A DNA stretch of 64,000 nucleotides from Neobacillus jeddahensis (GCF_000612625.1 NZ_CCAS010000018.1:1-64000), one strand, 5' to 3'; shown: positions 25,927 to 34,920, counted from the first letter of the stretch. A program made the numbers and translations. The notes: generated by a model not told the origin, from the letters alone.

Positions 25927-27214
25927 AAAGTTTGATGTCATTGTTGTTGGGGCTGGCCCAGCTGGTACAGCGTGTGCACTAACTTGTGCAAAAAGTGGAT
26001 TAAATGTATTGCTTATTGAAAGAGGGGAATACCCTGGAGCAAAAAACGTAATGGGTGGTGTATTGTACCGCAAGCAAATGGAAGAGCTAATCCCTGAGTT
26101 TTGGAAGGAAGCACCGCTTGAGAGACCTGTGATCGAGCAGAGATTTTGGATGATGGATAAAGAATCTGTTGTTTCTTTCGGCTATAAAGGTCTTGAATGG
26201 GCAGCAGAACCATATAATAACTTTACAGTCCTACGGGCCCAATTTGATCAATGGTTTGCAGGGAAGGCGGTAGAAGCAGGGGCTCTACTTATCAACGAAA
26301 CAGTGGTACTAGAATGTATTGTTGAAAATGGGAAGGTTGTTGGAGTCCGCACTGATCGTCCGAATGGTGAGGTGTATGCGGATGTTGTTGTCCTTGCAGA
26401 CGGGGTAAATTCACTCCTTTCTAAACAATTGGGGTTTCACAAGGAATTTCGTCCCGATGAAGTAGCTTTAACCGTAATGGAAGTGATTAACCTACCGAAA
26501 GAAAAAATTAATGACCGTTTTAATCTTGAAGATAACCAGGGTACGACTATAGAAATTTTCGGGGATTCTACAAAAGGAAATCTGGGAACTGCCTTTATTT
26601 ATACGAATAAGGACAGTTTAAATATTGGGGTAGGAACAACCCTCTCAAGTATGATCAAAGCGAAACTAAAGCCATATGAACTATTAGATTACTTGAAAAA
26701 CCACCCAATGGTGAAACCACTAATTGTTGGCGGGGAATCTGCAGAGTATCTTGCCCATCTAATACCTGAAGGTGGTTTTCGCTCTGTTCCAAAGGTAGCA
26801 GGGAATGGTGTAATCGTTGTTGGAGATGCTGCCCAATTAGTTAATGCGATTCATCGTGAAGGCTCGAACATGGCGATGCACTCAGGCTTATTAGCTGCTG
26901 AAACCGTAATCGAGGCAAAACATCGAGGCGATTTTTCAGAGGCAAGTTTAAATCTCTACAGAGAAAAGCTTTACGGCAGCTTTATTATGAAAGACTTAGA
27001 GAAATACAAAGATGCAGCTCATACGTTTGAAAAATATCCACAATACTTTAATGAGTACGTACCAATGATGAACCAGGCAATGAGCAAATTCTTTACAGTA
27101 GATGGAACACCAAAACGAGATAAACAAAAACAGATCATGAAGAAGGTAACACAAGAAAGAGGAACGATTCGGGTAATACAAGATATTTATCGTGCTTGGA
27201 AGGCGGTGAAATAA
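25919..27214 (+). CDS. fixC: ETF-quinone oxidoreductase-like flavoprotein FixC
   Basis: A 431-residue FAD protein related to ETF-ubiquinone oxidoreductase. It opens with a dinucleotide-binding motif (VIVVGAGPAGTACALTCAK) and later has VIVVGDAAQLVNAIHREGSN. In FixABCX it takes the high-potential electron to the quinone pool while the other electron reduces ferredoxin or flavodoxin. Unlike eukaryotic ETF-QO, the [4Fe-4S] domain is not fused but encoded by the next gene. It overlaps fixB by eight bases, and its stop shares a base with the fixX ATG. Confidence 0.88.
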   Translation: MPEKFDVIVVGAGPAGTACALTCAKSGLNVLLIERGEYPGAKNVMGGVLYRKQMEELIPEFWKEAPLERPVIEQRFWMMDKESVVSFGYKGLEWAAEPYNNFTVLRAQFDQWFAGKAVEAGALLINETVVLECIVENGKVVGVRTDRPNGEVYADVVVLADGVNSLLSKQLGFHKEFRPDEVALTVMEVINLPKEKINDRFNLEDNQGTTIEIFGDSTKGNLGTAFIYTNKDSLNIGVGTTLSSMIKAKLKPYELLDYLKNHPMVKPLIVGGESAEYLAHLIPEGGFRSVPKVAGNGVIVVGDAAQLVNAIHREGSNMAMHSGLLAAETVIEAKHRGDFSEASLNLYREKLYGSFIMKDLEKYKDAAHTFEKYPQYFNEYVPMMNQAMSKFFTVDGTPKRDKQKQIMKKVTQERGTIRVIQDIYRAWKAVK

Positions 27215-27498
27215 TGTCAACGAAGAATATCGAGGAAAAACAGTATCTGCTGAGGTTTAAGTGTGATACAAAGTCACATTTAACCGTGCTTGATCACGAT
27301 GTTTGTATGACTCAATGTCCAGATAAAATTTGTACAGTATTTTGCCCAGCTGAGGTTTATAAATGGGAAGGAACAAGGATGCAGGTAGGCTATGAAGGCT
27401 GTCATGAATGTGGCAGTTGCCGCATCGGCTGTCCATATCAAAATATTAAATGGGAATATCCAAAAGGCGGACATGGAATTGTGTTCCGACTAGCTTAA
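27214..27498 (+). CDS. fixX: Ferredoxin-like protein FixX
   Basis: A 94-residue ferredoxin-like partner of FixC. Nine cysteines are visible: C17, C31, C35, C40, C44, C63, C66, C69 and C73. The CHECGSCRIGCP cluster motif near the C-terminus and the ending GGHGIVFRLA resemble the iron-sulfur domain of ETF-ubiquinone oxidoreductase. The ATG at 27214 overlaps the TAA of fixC by one base. This completes fixABCX. A GTG-led longer frame from 27196 is not needed. Confidence 0.9.
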   Translation: MSTKNIEEKQYLLRFKCDTKSHLTVLDHDVCMTQCPDKICTVFCPAEVYKWEGTRMQVGYEGCHECGSCRIGCPYQNIKWEYPKGGHGIVFRLA

Positions 27499-27508
27499 TT
27501 TTATTCAC

Positions 27509-27542
27509 GAAAAGCTCCGGGCGCTGGACAATTCTCAAAGTC
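27509..27542 (-). repeat. Partial copy of the dispersed structured repeat
   Basis: The reverse complement reads GACTTTGAGAATTGTCCAGC and then GCCCGGAGCTTTTC. The first 20 bases equal the left end of the large element at 59833-59909. It lies just after fixX, inverted relative to the 59.8 kb copy, and lacks the middle hairpin. Confidence 0.65.
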
Positions 27543-27565
27543 GAAACATACAAATTTTGTTTCTA

Positions 27566-27601
27566 AAAAAAGTGCTGCTGGCTGGACCAGCAGCACTTTT
27601 T
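27566..27601 (+). terminator. fixABCX terminator
   Basis: Eleven-base perfect arms AGTGCTGCTGG and CCAGCAGCACT, with A and T runs on both sides. Confidence 0.85.
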
Positions 27602-27756
27602 ACGATGGATGTTAAGCATAATATACAGCTTTCTGTTATGTTCCATTCTAAATCATTTTTTCTTCTCATTATGTAAGGATATAAAATCACTATATGTAGA
27701 TTTTTTCACAAGTGAGGATAAAAAGAAGGTGAAACAGAAGATAAGTATTTGGGGGG

Positions 27757-28104
27757 TTAGCTTATTTTCTCTAATAGGGTTGTTGAGGTAAGTTCATCCT
27801 TTTGGCTCGATGAAACGATTGTGGAAGCTAGGGAGATGGCTTCATCAATTAATTTCATGTTGGTTGAACAATAAAATGGTTTCTTCCAATTAAAATCACC
27901 TTCAGCATTCGCCGGATATATACTTACCTTCCACTGGTAGTAAATCTTTGGCTGTGGAAGTTGGACCCCTTCTACTGCAATGAGCCAATGGGTTTGCTCT
28001 AAACGCGAGGTGTAGGCATCGGATTCTTGTAGTGACCTCATGTCGTTTAAGCCAATGGGGATTAATGCCTTTTCATAAAAGTCATGATAATTTGGAGTTT
28101 TCAT
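27757..28104 (-). CDS. Hypothetical 115-residue protein
   Basis: The family is not recognised. The ATG at 28104 is seven bases after GGGAGGAA; an in-frame TTG at 28110 touches the ribosome site and is rejected. The sequence has a region rich in aromatics (THWLIAVEGVQLPQPKIYYQ, FNWKKPFYCSTN) and a helical C-terminus (LIDEAISLASTIVSSSQKDE). There is no signal peptide or metal motif. It is divergent from the hemerythrin gene. Confidence 0.6.
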   Translation of the reverse strand: MKTPNYHDFYEKALIPIGLNDMRSLQESDAYTSRLEQTHWLIAVEGVQLPQPKIYYQWKVSIYPANAEGDFNWKKPFYCSTNMKLIDEAISLASTIVSSSQKDELTSTTLLEKIS

Positions 28105-28248
28105 TTTCAATTCCTCCCTTAAAGTTCTATCTATATTATATGTGATAGTGCCTCCATTTTTGTGTGATAATTGTTAAAATAATTCGTAAAAATTAATTAT
28201 TTTTACAAAATAGATAAAACCTAGCTATCTATAAACAATTTTAATAAC

Positions 28249-28264
28249 AGTGACCTCCGTCACT
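28249..28264. promoter_or_regulatory. Fnr/Crp-family operator-like palindrome
   Basis: AGTGACCTCCGTCACT is a perfect palindrome in its arms with GTGA-N6-TCAC, the core of the Fnr/Crp site TGTGA-N6-TCACA. Its centre (28256.5) lies 29.5 bases before a TATACT at 28286, which would put the site at -41.5, class II activator spacing. The outer bases differ from the Fnr consensus. Confidence 0.5.
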
Positions 28265-28285
28265 ACAATAAAGATTGGATGCTTT

Positions 28286-28291
28286 TATACT
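28286..28291 (+). promoter_or_regulatory. Putative -10 of the hemerythrin gene
   Basis: TATACT, 33 bases before the CDS start, has no good -35 but has the Fnr/Crp-like palindrome at class II distance. TACAAT at 28264-28269 is an alternative -10 with a poor -35. Confidence 0.4.
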
Positions 28292-28323
28292 TGAGGCAAA
28301 TGAAATTGATAGAGGTGGAAATG

Positions 28324-28848
28324 ATGAGTGGCTGTATGAGTGGTTTTGGGGGAATGCCCCCAGCTGTACTAAGTGAAGGACTTAAACAATTAAAAAGTGA
28401 GCACCCGCCATTATTAGAACAGTTAGAAGGAATGTTCGTTTTAACACAGCAAATAATGCAAGAAATTGACGTGGAAAATCACTTTAGTGAATTAATCATA
28501 AAGGTGAAGGAATTTAAGAATGCTCTTGATCCACACTCAGAAAGAGAAGAAGGTGTTCTTTTTCCGATGATGGGTGTCTATATTGGGACAACTTCAGGAC
28601 CGATTGCAGTAATGGAATATGAACATGACCAAGCAAAGGAAAAAATTGCTGCTTTCCTCTCTAGGGTAGAAAGCGGACATTCAGTAAATGATGAAAAGAA
28701 GAAATTAGCCGAATTAATTCAAAATGCTTACTTTATTTTAACCGAACATTTCGCGAAAGAGGAAAATGTCTTATTTCCTATGGCTGAAAGAATGCTAACA
28801 GATAATGAAAAGAAAGAGCTATTGCAAAGAATACAAGAAATCAAATAA
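28324..28848 (+). CDS. Hemerythrin-domain protein
   Basis: A four-helix-bundle protein with a di-iron site expected to bind oxygen or nitric oxide or to store iron. Likely ligands are in SEHPPLLEQLEG, DPHSEREEGVLFPMMG, EYEHDQAKEKI and TEHFAKEENVLFPMAE; the two HxxxEExxLFPM motifs are diagnostic of hemerythrin HHE proteins. The N-terminus MSGCMSGFGGMPPA is glycine- and methionine-rich. Two tandem ATG codons follow AGAGGTGG; the second (28324) has the better spacing. The Fnr/Crp-like site upstream suggests induction under low oxygen or nitrosative conditions. Confidence 0.85.
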   Translation: MSGCMSGFGGMPPAVLSEGLKQLKSEHPPLLEQLEGMFVLTQQIMQEIDVENHFSELIIKVKEFKNALDPHSEREEGVLFPMMGVYIGTTSGPIAVMEYEHDQAKEKIAAFLSRVESGHSVNDEKKKLAELIQNAYFILTEHFAKEENVLFPMAERMLTDNEKKELLQRIQEIK

Positions 28849-28886
28849 AATAACGGGATGGGCATGAGTGCCCTTCCCGTTATTTT
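28847..28886. terminator. Bidirectional terminator, hemerythrin and MFS genes
   Basis: A long near-perfect stem, AATAACGGGATGGGCA with TGCCCTTCCCGTTATT and a TGAG loop, lies at the end of the convergent genes. Confidence 0.8.
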
Positions 28887-30118
28887 ATTTGATTCCACTC
28901 CCACACTTTTTGATCGCTTGGAAGAAGAAATGCGATTATACCTAGCAATGGTAATACGCCGAGCCATGTGATCATTGACTGCAAACCAATCCAGTCGGCA
29001 ATCGAACCTAGCCCCACTGAACCAATTGCCCCCATCCCAAATGCAAGACCGACCGTTAAACCAGACATTGTACCAATCTTCCCCGGAACTAATTCCTGTG
29101 CATACACCACTGTAACAGAAAAACTAGTCATCAATATAAATCCCGTTATTACGAGAAAGACAAACGCAATAGTAGGTGGGACATATGGAATTAGTATTGA
29201 AAAGGGAACGGTTGCCAGCATGGAAAAAGAAATGATGGTTTTCTTTCCAAATCGGTCTGACAACGGTCCTCCAAAGAATGTACCGATGGCACCGGATACT
29301 AGAAATGCGAATAAAAAGAATTGGGATTGTTTAATGGTAAGAGCATATTCTTTAATCGCATAGAATGTATAGAAATTGGTCATTCCAGAGGTATACCACG
29401 TTCTAGCAAAGATTAAAAGTAGAATCAATAGTAAGCTATTTCTAACCTCTTTCGATATCCCTTTTTGCTTCCCCTTGTTCGTTTTCTTTTTCTGTGCAGG
29501 CTTTGGCGCAGTGATCAACCGATGATGATACCAATTAGCAATATAAAATAATAACAAAACTGCAAGTGCCGCGACGATAGTAAACCAGGATGCGCCGATT
29601 TGTCCGAGTGGAACCAAAATGAGAGCAGTTATGACGGGTGCCAATGCCTGACCAGTATTACCCCCGACTTGATAAATGGATTGGGCAAGTCCTCGCCGAT
29701 TTCCGGCAGCCATGTAGGCAACTCTTGAGCCTTCTGGATGAAATACTGCTGAACCAAGACCGATGAATAAAACGGAAAGAACGATCATCGTAAAACTGGA
29801 TGCAAACCCTAGTCCAAGAATACCGAACAATGTGAAGGTGAGCCCGATAGGGAGGGCGTAGGGCATTGGTTTTTTATCCGTTACATATCCAACGACTGGC
29901 TGCATAACAGATGATACCATATTTAAGGAGAAGGCAATGATTCCGAGTTGGGTAAAGCTTAATCCCATTGATTTTTCGAGAATTGGAAACATAGCCGGCA
30001 CAACCGCTTGAATGGCATCATTCAATAAATGGCATAACCCAATGATAAACAAAATTTTATACATGGTTGATTCGGAGGCGTTCGGGGCCTTCGTAGGTAA
30101 AACTGCTTGTTGACTCAT
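28880..30118 (-). CDS. MFS transporter, fosmidomycin-resistance (Fsr) type
   Basis: A 12-helix major facilitator pump, 412 residues. The N-terminal half carries LCHLLNDAIQAVVPAMFPIL, the hallmark of Fsr-like transporters, and QPVVGYVTDKKPMPYALPIG. The central cytoplasmic loop is lysine-rich (PAQKKKTNKGKQKG). The second half has FGGPLSDRFGKKTIISFSML. The expected role is proton-driven efflux of small hydrophobic or antibiotic compounds; the substrate is inferred only. AGAAGGGATAG precedes the ATG. It is divergent from the MarR gene, which could regulate it. Confidence 0.85.
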   Translation of the reverse strand: MSQQAVLPTKAPNASESTMYKILFIIGLCHLLNDAIQAVVPAMFPILEKSMGLSFTQLGIIAFSLNMVSSVMQPVVGYVTDKKPMPYALPIGLTFTLFGILGLGFASSFTMIVLSVLFIGLGSAVFHPEGSRVAYMAAGNRRGLAQSIYQVGGNTGQALAPVITALILVPLGQIGASWFTIVAALAVLLLFYIANWYHHRLITAPKPAQKKKTNKGKQKGISKEVRNSLLLILLLIFARTWYTSGMTNFYTFYAIKEYALTIKQSQFFLFAFLVSGAIGTFFGGPLSDRFGKKTIISFSMLATVPFSILIPYVPPTIAFVFLVITGFILMTSFSVTVVYAQELVPGKIGTMSGLTVGLAFGMGAIGSVGLGSIADWIGLQSMITWLGVLPLLGIIAFLLPSDQKVWEWNQIK

Positions 30119-30265
30119 TCTATCCCTTCTTTTTTCATACTAGTCTATTTCTCTCCTATCTTACTACTGAATACCAAGAATAAGAAAGGATTTATTTTTA
30201 ATTTCGGAATTTTTAAACTTTTCTTCAGCTTTTACGGAGGATAGAATAAATTGACAGGTAGAAAA

Positions 30266-30294
30266 TTGACAGCACTGAAAAAGTTTTTTATAAT
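30266..30294 (+). promoter_or_regulatory. Consensus sigma-A promoter of the MarR gene
   Basis: TTGACA at 30266-30271, 17 bases, TATAAT at 30289-30294: both hexamers perfect. A second TTGACA at 30251 is not correctly spaced. Such a strong promoter needs tight repression, consistent with autorepression by the MarR product. Confidence 0.85.
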
Positions 30295-30300
30295 AAACTT

Positions 30301-30313
30301 TGAAATCGAGATA
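30301..30313. promoter_or_regulatory. MhqR-type operator half site
   Basis: TGAAATCGAGATA at the expected transcription start resembles the right half of the B. subtilis MhqR box as I recall it (tATCTcgaAtTCgAGATa). The left half is poorly conserved. Confidence 0.4.
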
Positions 30314-30378
30314 ATTTAGTACGCTGGCTACTAAAGCTGTAGACTATATTATAACTAACATAAAAGGATGAGTTTTTG

Positions 30379-30819
30379 ATGGAAAATGATTCAGTCGCAA
30401 AGTCATTAAAGCTATTTATTGTCCTTTCCCGAGCATATAAAGCAATTAATGAACACGTAAATAAAGTCATTCAAACCAATGGGTTAAATCCAACCGAATT
30501 TGCCGTGTTAGAACTCCTGTATCATAAAGGAGACCAGCCTATGCAACAAATTGGTGGGAAAATTTTGCTCGCGAGTGGCAGTATCACCTATGTGGTTGAT
30601 AAGCTTGAACAAAAAGGCATGCTGAGAAGAACGGCCTGCCCAAAAGACCGACGGGTAACATATGCTCAAATTACAGAAGAGGGGAAAAAGTTTATTCAAG
30701 ACATTTTTCCAGAACATGCGAAGCAAATTGATTCGCTTATGTCGAGTCTATCTGATTCCGAAAAAAAGGAAGCTATTGACTTGTTAAAAAAATTGGGTTT
30801 ACCTGCAGGTAAATTTTAA
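30379..30819 (+). CDS. MarR-family regulator, MhqR-like
   Basis: A 146-residue winged-helix repressor. Seen: LFIVLSRAYKAINEHVNKVI, then PTEFAVLELLYHKGDQPMQQ, recognition region LLASGSITYVVDKLEQKGML and wing CPKDRRVTYAQITEEG. These segments are close to what I recall of B. subtilis MhqR, which senses quinones and represses azoreductase and dioxygenase genes. C643-equivalent sensing cannot be judged. The ATG at 30379 follows AAAAGGATGAG. A possible MhqR half site in its own promoter supports the assignment; the name is left off because paralogues are similar. Confidence 0.8.
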   Translation: MENDSVAKSLKLFIVLSRAYKAINEHVNKVIQTNGLNPTEFAVLELLYHKGDQPMQQIGGKILLASGSITYVVDKLEQKGMLRRTACPKDRRVTYAQITEEGKKFIQDIFPEHAKQIDSLMSSLSDSEKKEAIDLLKKLGLPAGKF

Positions 30820-30845
30820 TACGGCCAACTGGTCGTATTTTTTTT
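30819..30845 (+). terminator. Terminator of the MarR gene
   Basis: Stem ATACGGCC and GGTCGTAT (one G-T) followed by seven or more T; it overlaps the stop codon by one base. Confidence 0.75.
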
Positions 30846-30922
30846 ATAGTGAGGAATAGTATAGATAGTGTATAATTGAATGGGTTAGAAAATTGAAAAT
30901 ATTGTAAAAAGGGGAGAATCGA

Positions 30923-32617
30923 ATGAGCTTTGAAAGTTATACATATGAACGACCAAACCTTACAAACATAACAACTAAGTTTACTGCTGCGTTAGACGAT
31001 TTTAATCACGCGGGCACAATAGAGGAACAAATTAAGGCTATGTATAAGGTAAATGAGCTGAGAAATGATCTTGGAACCATGTTTAACCTTTGCTATATAC
31101 GTCATTCAATTGATACAAACGACGAATTTTATAAAGAAGAACAAGATTATATGGATGAAATTCAGCCTGAAGTGGAGGGCTTAGTATCGAAATACTATCA
31201 AGCCTTGGTGGATTCCAAGTTTCGACCTGAACTAGAAGATAAGTTTGGTAAACAGCTTTTCGCCCTAGCTGAAGGGCAGTTGAAAACATTTAAGCAGGAA
31301 ATCGTTCCATTACTGCAAAAGGAAAATCGTCTATCAACTGAATATACTAAACTCCTGGCTTCGGCAAAAATCAATTTTGAAGGCGAAGAGAGGACACTAG
31401 CTCAGTTAGAGCCATTTACACAGTCAACGAACCGCGATGTGAGAAAGCAGGCGAACGAAGCAAAATTTGGCTTCTTAGCAGCCCATGAGCAAGAGCTGGA
31501 CCGAATTTATGATGACCTTGTCAAGGTAAGGACAGAAATAGCCCAGGAACTTGGTTATAAGAACTTCGTTGAACTTGGTTATTACCGCATGATGAGAACT
31601 GATTATAACGCGGAAATGGTGGCAAACTTTCGCGGTCAGGTAAAGGACTTTATTGTGCCGATAGCCACTAAATTAAAAGCGCGCCAACAGGAACGGCTTG
31701 GACTAGAGCAATTAAACTATTATGATGAAAGCTTTATTTATCAGACAGGAAATGCGACTCCAAAGGGTCGTCCCGAATGGATTATCGAAAATGGGCAAAA
31801 AATGTATGATCAACTCTCCAAAGAAACAGGCGAATTTTTCAGCTTTATGCAAGATAATAAACTGATGGATCTCGTTGCTAAAAAGGGAAAAGCTGGCGGA
31901 GGCTACTGCACATATATTGAAAACTATAAGGCACCATTTATTTTTTCAAATTTCAACGGAACTTCAGGTGATATTGATGTATTGACACATGAAGCAGGTC
32001 ATGCCTTCCAGGTATATTCCAGCCGTCATTTTGAAATTCCAGAGTATTATTGGCCGACTTATGAGGCTTGTGAAATACATTCGATGAGTATGGAATTTTT
32101 CACATGGCCATGGATGGAATTATTCTTTAAGGAGGATACCGATAAATACAAGTTTTCACATCTAAGTGATGCTTTATTATTCTTGCCATACGGAGTTTCC
32201 GTTGATGAATTTCAGCATTGGGTATATGAAAATCCGACTGCGACACCAAAAGAAAGAAAACTTCAATGGCGGGAAATTGAGAAAAAGTATTTACCGCATA
32301 AAAAGTATGATGGGAATGAATATTTAGAAAATGGCGGTTTTTGGCAACGCCAAGGTCATATTTTTAACTCGCCATTTTATTATATTGATTATACGCTTGC
32401 ACAAATATGCGCCTTCCAATTCTGGAAGCGGTCAAGAGAGAATCAAGAAGAGGCTTGGGCTGATTATGTCAAGCTATGTAAGCTTGGTGGGAGCTTGTCC
32501 TTTACCAAGCTTGTTGAAGCAGCTAATTTAATTTCTCCTTTTGAGGATGGCTGTGTGGAATCTGTCGTTGGAGTTATCGAAAATTGGCTCAATTCAGTAG
32601 AAGATAAAAATTTATAA
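30923..32617 (+). CDS. M3 family oligoendopeptidase
   Basis: A cytoplasmic zinc metallopeptidase of the thimet/PepF group that trims short peptides. The zinc site HEAGH is at residues 356-360 in VLTHEAGHAFQVYSS, with the downstream glutamate ligand in YEACEIHSMSMEFF. The length of 564 residues is typical of the bacillus M3 oligoendopeptidases. The ATG at 30923 follows AAAAGGGGAG with good spacing. It is a single-gene transcript with terminators on both sides. Confidence 0.9.
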   Translation: MSFESYTYERPNLTNITTKFTAALDDFNHAGTIEEQIKAMYKVNELRNDLGTMFNLCYIRHSIDTNDEFYKEEQDYMDEIQPEVEGLVSKYYQALVDSKFRPELEDKFGKQLFALAEGQLKTFKQEIVPLLQKENRLSTEYTKLLASAKINFEGEERTLAQLEPFTQSTNRDVRKQANEAKFGFLAAHEQELDRIYDDLVKVRTEIAQELGYKNFVELGYYRMMRTDYNAEMVANFRGQVKDFIVPIATKLKARQQERLGLEQLNYYDESFIYQTGNATPKGRPEWIIENGQKMYDQLSKETGEFFSFMQDNKLMDLVAKKGKAGGGYCTYIENYKAPFIFSNFNGTSGDIDVLTHEAGHAFQVYSSRHFEIPEYYWPTYEACEIHSMSMEFFTWPWMELFFKEDTDKYKFSHLSDALLFLPYGVSVDEFQHWVYENPTATPKERKLQWREIEKKYLPHKKYDGNEYLENGGFWQRQGHIFNSPFYYIDYTLAQICAFQFWKRSRENQEEAWADYVKLCKLGGSLSFTKLVEAANLISPFEDGCVESVVGVIENWLNSVEDKNL

Positions 32618-32618
32618 G

Positions 32619-32658
32619 TAAAAAAGCGAAGCCTTTTGCAATCTGGCTTCGCTTTTTT
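32619..32658. terminator. Bidirectional terminator, M3 peptidase and clpE
   Basis: AAAAAGCGAAGCC and GGCTTCGCTTTTT lie between the convergent genes. Confidence 0.85.
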
Positions 32659-32660
32659 GC

Positions 32661-34814
32661 TTAGTGTACGGAGACTGTTTCGGAAACAACCATAAGTTCA
32701 TTATCCTTCATTACGGTAATTAACTTCTTGGCATCTGGTTGTTCTAAAATAAAATCAGCAATTTTATCTTCCAGTTGTTCTTGAATTACTCTACGAAGTG
32801 GACGTGCTCCAAAAGCTGGATGGTAACCAAGCTCAGCTAATTTTTCTTTTGCTTCCATAGTAATCATAAATTCAATATTTTGCTCTGTTAATGTTTCTTG
32901 TAGTTCCTTCACCAATAGATCAACGATCACCAAAATATGCTCTTGTTCAAGGGCATTAAATTCAATGATACTATCAAAGCGATTTAAGAATTCTGGTTTA
33001 AAGAAGCTACCTAGGGAGTCAAGAATACTAGCTTCTTCCATGGCTTCACTTGTTCCAAAGCCTACATGGATGGTTTTGTGATTAACGCCAGCATTACTTG
33101 TCATAATGATAACAGTGTACTTAAAGCTGACAACCCGCCCTTGACTGTCGGTGAGTCGACCGTCTTCAAGAATTTGCAAAAACATATGTTGAACGTCTGG
33201 ATGTGCCTTTTCAATTTCATCCAATAAAATAATGCTGTAAGGATTTCGACGAACTTTTTCTGTAAGCTGACCTGCTTCATCATGTCCAATATATCCAGGA
33301 GGGGAACCAATTAATTTTGAAACACTGTGCTTTTCCATATATTCACTCATATCGAGACGAATCATTGAATCCTTTGTGCCGAAGAGCTCCTCTGCCAGTG
33401 TTTTCGTTAATTCCGTTTTCCCTACTCCAGTTGGACCGACAAAGAGGAAGGAACCGATTGGACGTTGTTTTGATTTTAAACCAGCACGACTTCGTCTAAT
33501 CGCTTTTGCAACTTTTTTCACCGCTTTTTCCTGACCAATCACCTTTTTATTCAGGCTTTCTTCAAGAATTTTCATTTTCAACTGTTCATCCTGCTGAAGT
33601 TTCCCGACAGGAATTCCTGTTTTTTGCTCAATTATTTTTTGAATATGGGATTCAGTCACAATTGGGCGTTCTGATGTAAATCCAATATTTATTTGCTTTT
33701 CCAGTTTTACCTCTTCATCGCGGAGGAGAGCAGCCTTCTCATATTGTTCATTTTTCAAGGATTCATCCTTTTCTTTAGAAATCTCTTTTAAACGTGCTTC
33801 AATTTGCTCATTGTTTTTGAAGTCGGATAATAGGTTCAATTGGGAACCAGCTTCATCAAGCAAATCAATGGCTTTGTCAGGGAGGAAACGGTCTTGAATA
33901 TAGCGCTGAGATAATTGTACACATGCATCAATAGCTTCCTCAGAATAAGTTACTTCATGATAATCTTCATATTTTTTTTGGATCCCTTTGAGAATCGCTT
34001 TAGCTGCTTCTAAAGTTGGCTCAAGGACATGAACCGGCTGGAAGCGGCGTTCCAACGCGGAATCCTTCTCAATCTGGCGATATTCATTTAAGGTTGTAGC
34101 CCCAACAACCTGTAATTCCCCACGGGCAAGTGCTGGTTTTAATATATTCCCTGCGTCCATAGAACCTTCAGCAGACCCGGCACCAACTAATAAATGGATC
34201 TCATCAATGAAGAGAATGATATTTTTTCGTTGTTTTAATTCGGAAATTAATTGTTTCATTCTTTCCTCAAATTGACCTCGAATCCCTGTATTGGCTACAA
34301 GGGATGCGACATCTAATAAATAAACCTCTTTATTACGCAATTTGCCTGGGACATCACCAGTTGATATTTTTAAGGCTAGACCTTCCGCTATCGCTGTTTT
34401 CCCGACACCAGGCTCCCCAATTAAGACAGGATTATTTTTGTTTCGTCTGTTTAATATTTCAATGACTCTTTTTATTTCATTTTCCCTGCCAATGACCGGA
34501 TCAATTAACCCTGCTTTCGCCATGGTGGTTAAGTTTTGGCCAAATTGGTCAATAAAACCTTGTTGGGTTTGATTCTTTTTATTATGAAGTGAATGTCCAC
34601 CTAGCTCTTGACCTTGTGGAATTCCACCTGCCATAAATAGATTATCAAATGGAAAGTTTGTGAATGAACTCATATTTGGACTAAATCTGGCACCAAGTGA
34701 TTGTTTTTCCTTTACATAGCAATTGTGGCAGAGTTTAATTTCCTTATGTTGTCCGTTAATGTTTAGATTTAAATGAATGCTCGCTTGGTTTTGTTGGCAT
34801 TGTTGACAAAGCAT
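32661..34814 (-). CDS. clpE: ClpE, AAA+ unfoldase subunit of Clp protease
   Basis: A heat-inducible Clp/Hsp100 ATPase that unfolds damaged proteins for ClpP. The N-terminal zinc finger uses C3, C6, C29 and C32, the hallmark of ClpE. The first AAA+ module has [13 protein letters not shown] and [21 protein letters not shown]-like coiled linker follows ([19 protein letters not shown]). The second module has [18 protein letters not shown]. The length of 717 residues is slightly above B. subtilis ClpE. The ATG at 34814 follows AGGAGG; upstream frame to 34844 is rejected. Two CtsR operators cover the promoter. Confidence 0.95.
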   Translation of the reverse strand: MLCQQCQQNQASIHLNLNINGQHKEIKLCHNCYVKEKQSLGARFSPNMSSFTNFPFDNLFMAGGIPQGQELGGHSLHNKKNQTQQGFIDQFGQNLTTMAKAGLIDPVIGRENEIKRVIEILNRRNKNNPVLIGEPGVGKTAIAEGLALKISTGDVPGKLRNKEVYLLDVASLVANTGIRGQFEERMKQLISELKQRKNIILFIDEIHLLVGAGSAEGSMDAGNILKPALARGELQVVGATTLNEYRQIEKDSALERRFQPVHVLEPTLEAAKAILKGIQKKYEDYHEVTYSEEAIDACVQLSQRYIQDRFLPDKAIDLLDEAGSQLNLLSDFKNNEQIEARLKEISKEKDESLKNEQYEKAALLRDEEVKLEKQINIGFTSERPIVTESHIQKIIEQKTGIPVGKLQQDEQLKMKILEESLNKKVIGQEKAVKKVAKAIRRSRAGLKSKQRPIGSFLFVGPTGVGKTELTKTLAEELFGTKDSMIRLDMSEYMEKHSVSKLIGSPPGYIGHDEAGQLTEKVRRNPYSIILLDEIEKAHPDVQHMFLQILEDGRLTDSQGRVVSFKYTVIIMTSNAGVNHKTIHVGFGTSEAMEEASILDSLGSFFKPEFLNRFDSIIEFNALEQEHILVIVDLLVKELQETLTEQNIEFMITMEAKEKLAELGYHPAFGARPLRRVIQEQLEDKIADFILEQPDAKKLITVMKDNELMVVSETVSVH

Positions 34815-34864
34815 AAGTAAATGACCTCCTATGATATAATACATTTTTTTAATTCGACTTTGAC

Positions 34865-34881
34865 TTTGACTATATTTGACC
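34865..34881. promoter_or_regulatory. CtsR operator 1 of clpE
   Basis: On the minus strand, GGTCAAATATAGTCAAA is a perfect match to the CtsR heptad repeat RGTCAAA-NAN-RGTCAAA. It is just downstream of the clpE transcription start. A third heptad-like AGTCAAA-type unit follows directly. Confidence 0.9.
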
Positions 34882-34891
34882 TTACGAGAAT

Positions 34892-34920
34892 AGTATACTC
34901 TGACCTTTTTTGACTTTCAA
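34892..34920 (-). promoter_or_regulatory. Sigma-A promoter of clpE
   Basis: On the minus strand, TTGAAA (34920-34915), 17 bases, TATACT (34897-34892). The spacer is filled by the second CtsR operator. Confidence 0.8.
34899..34915. promoter_or_regulatory. CtsR operator 2 of clpE
   Basis: On the minus strand, AGTCAAAAAAGGTCAGA matches RGTCAAA-NAN-RGTCAAA with one mismatch in the last heptad. It lies exactly between the -35 and -10. Confidence 0.85.
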
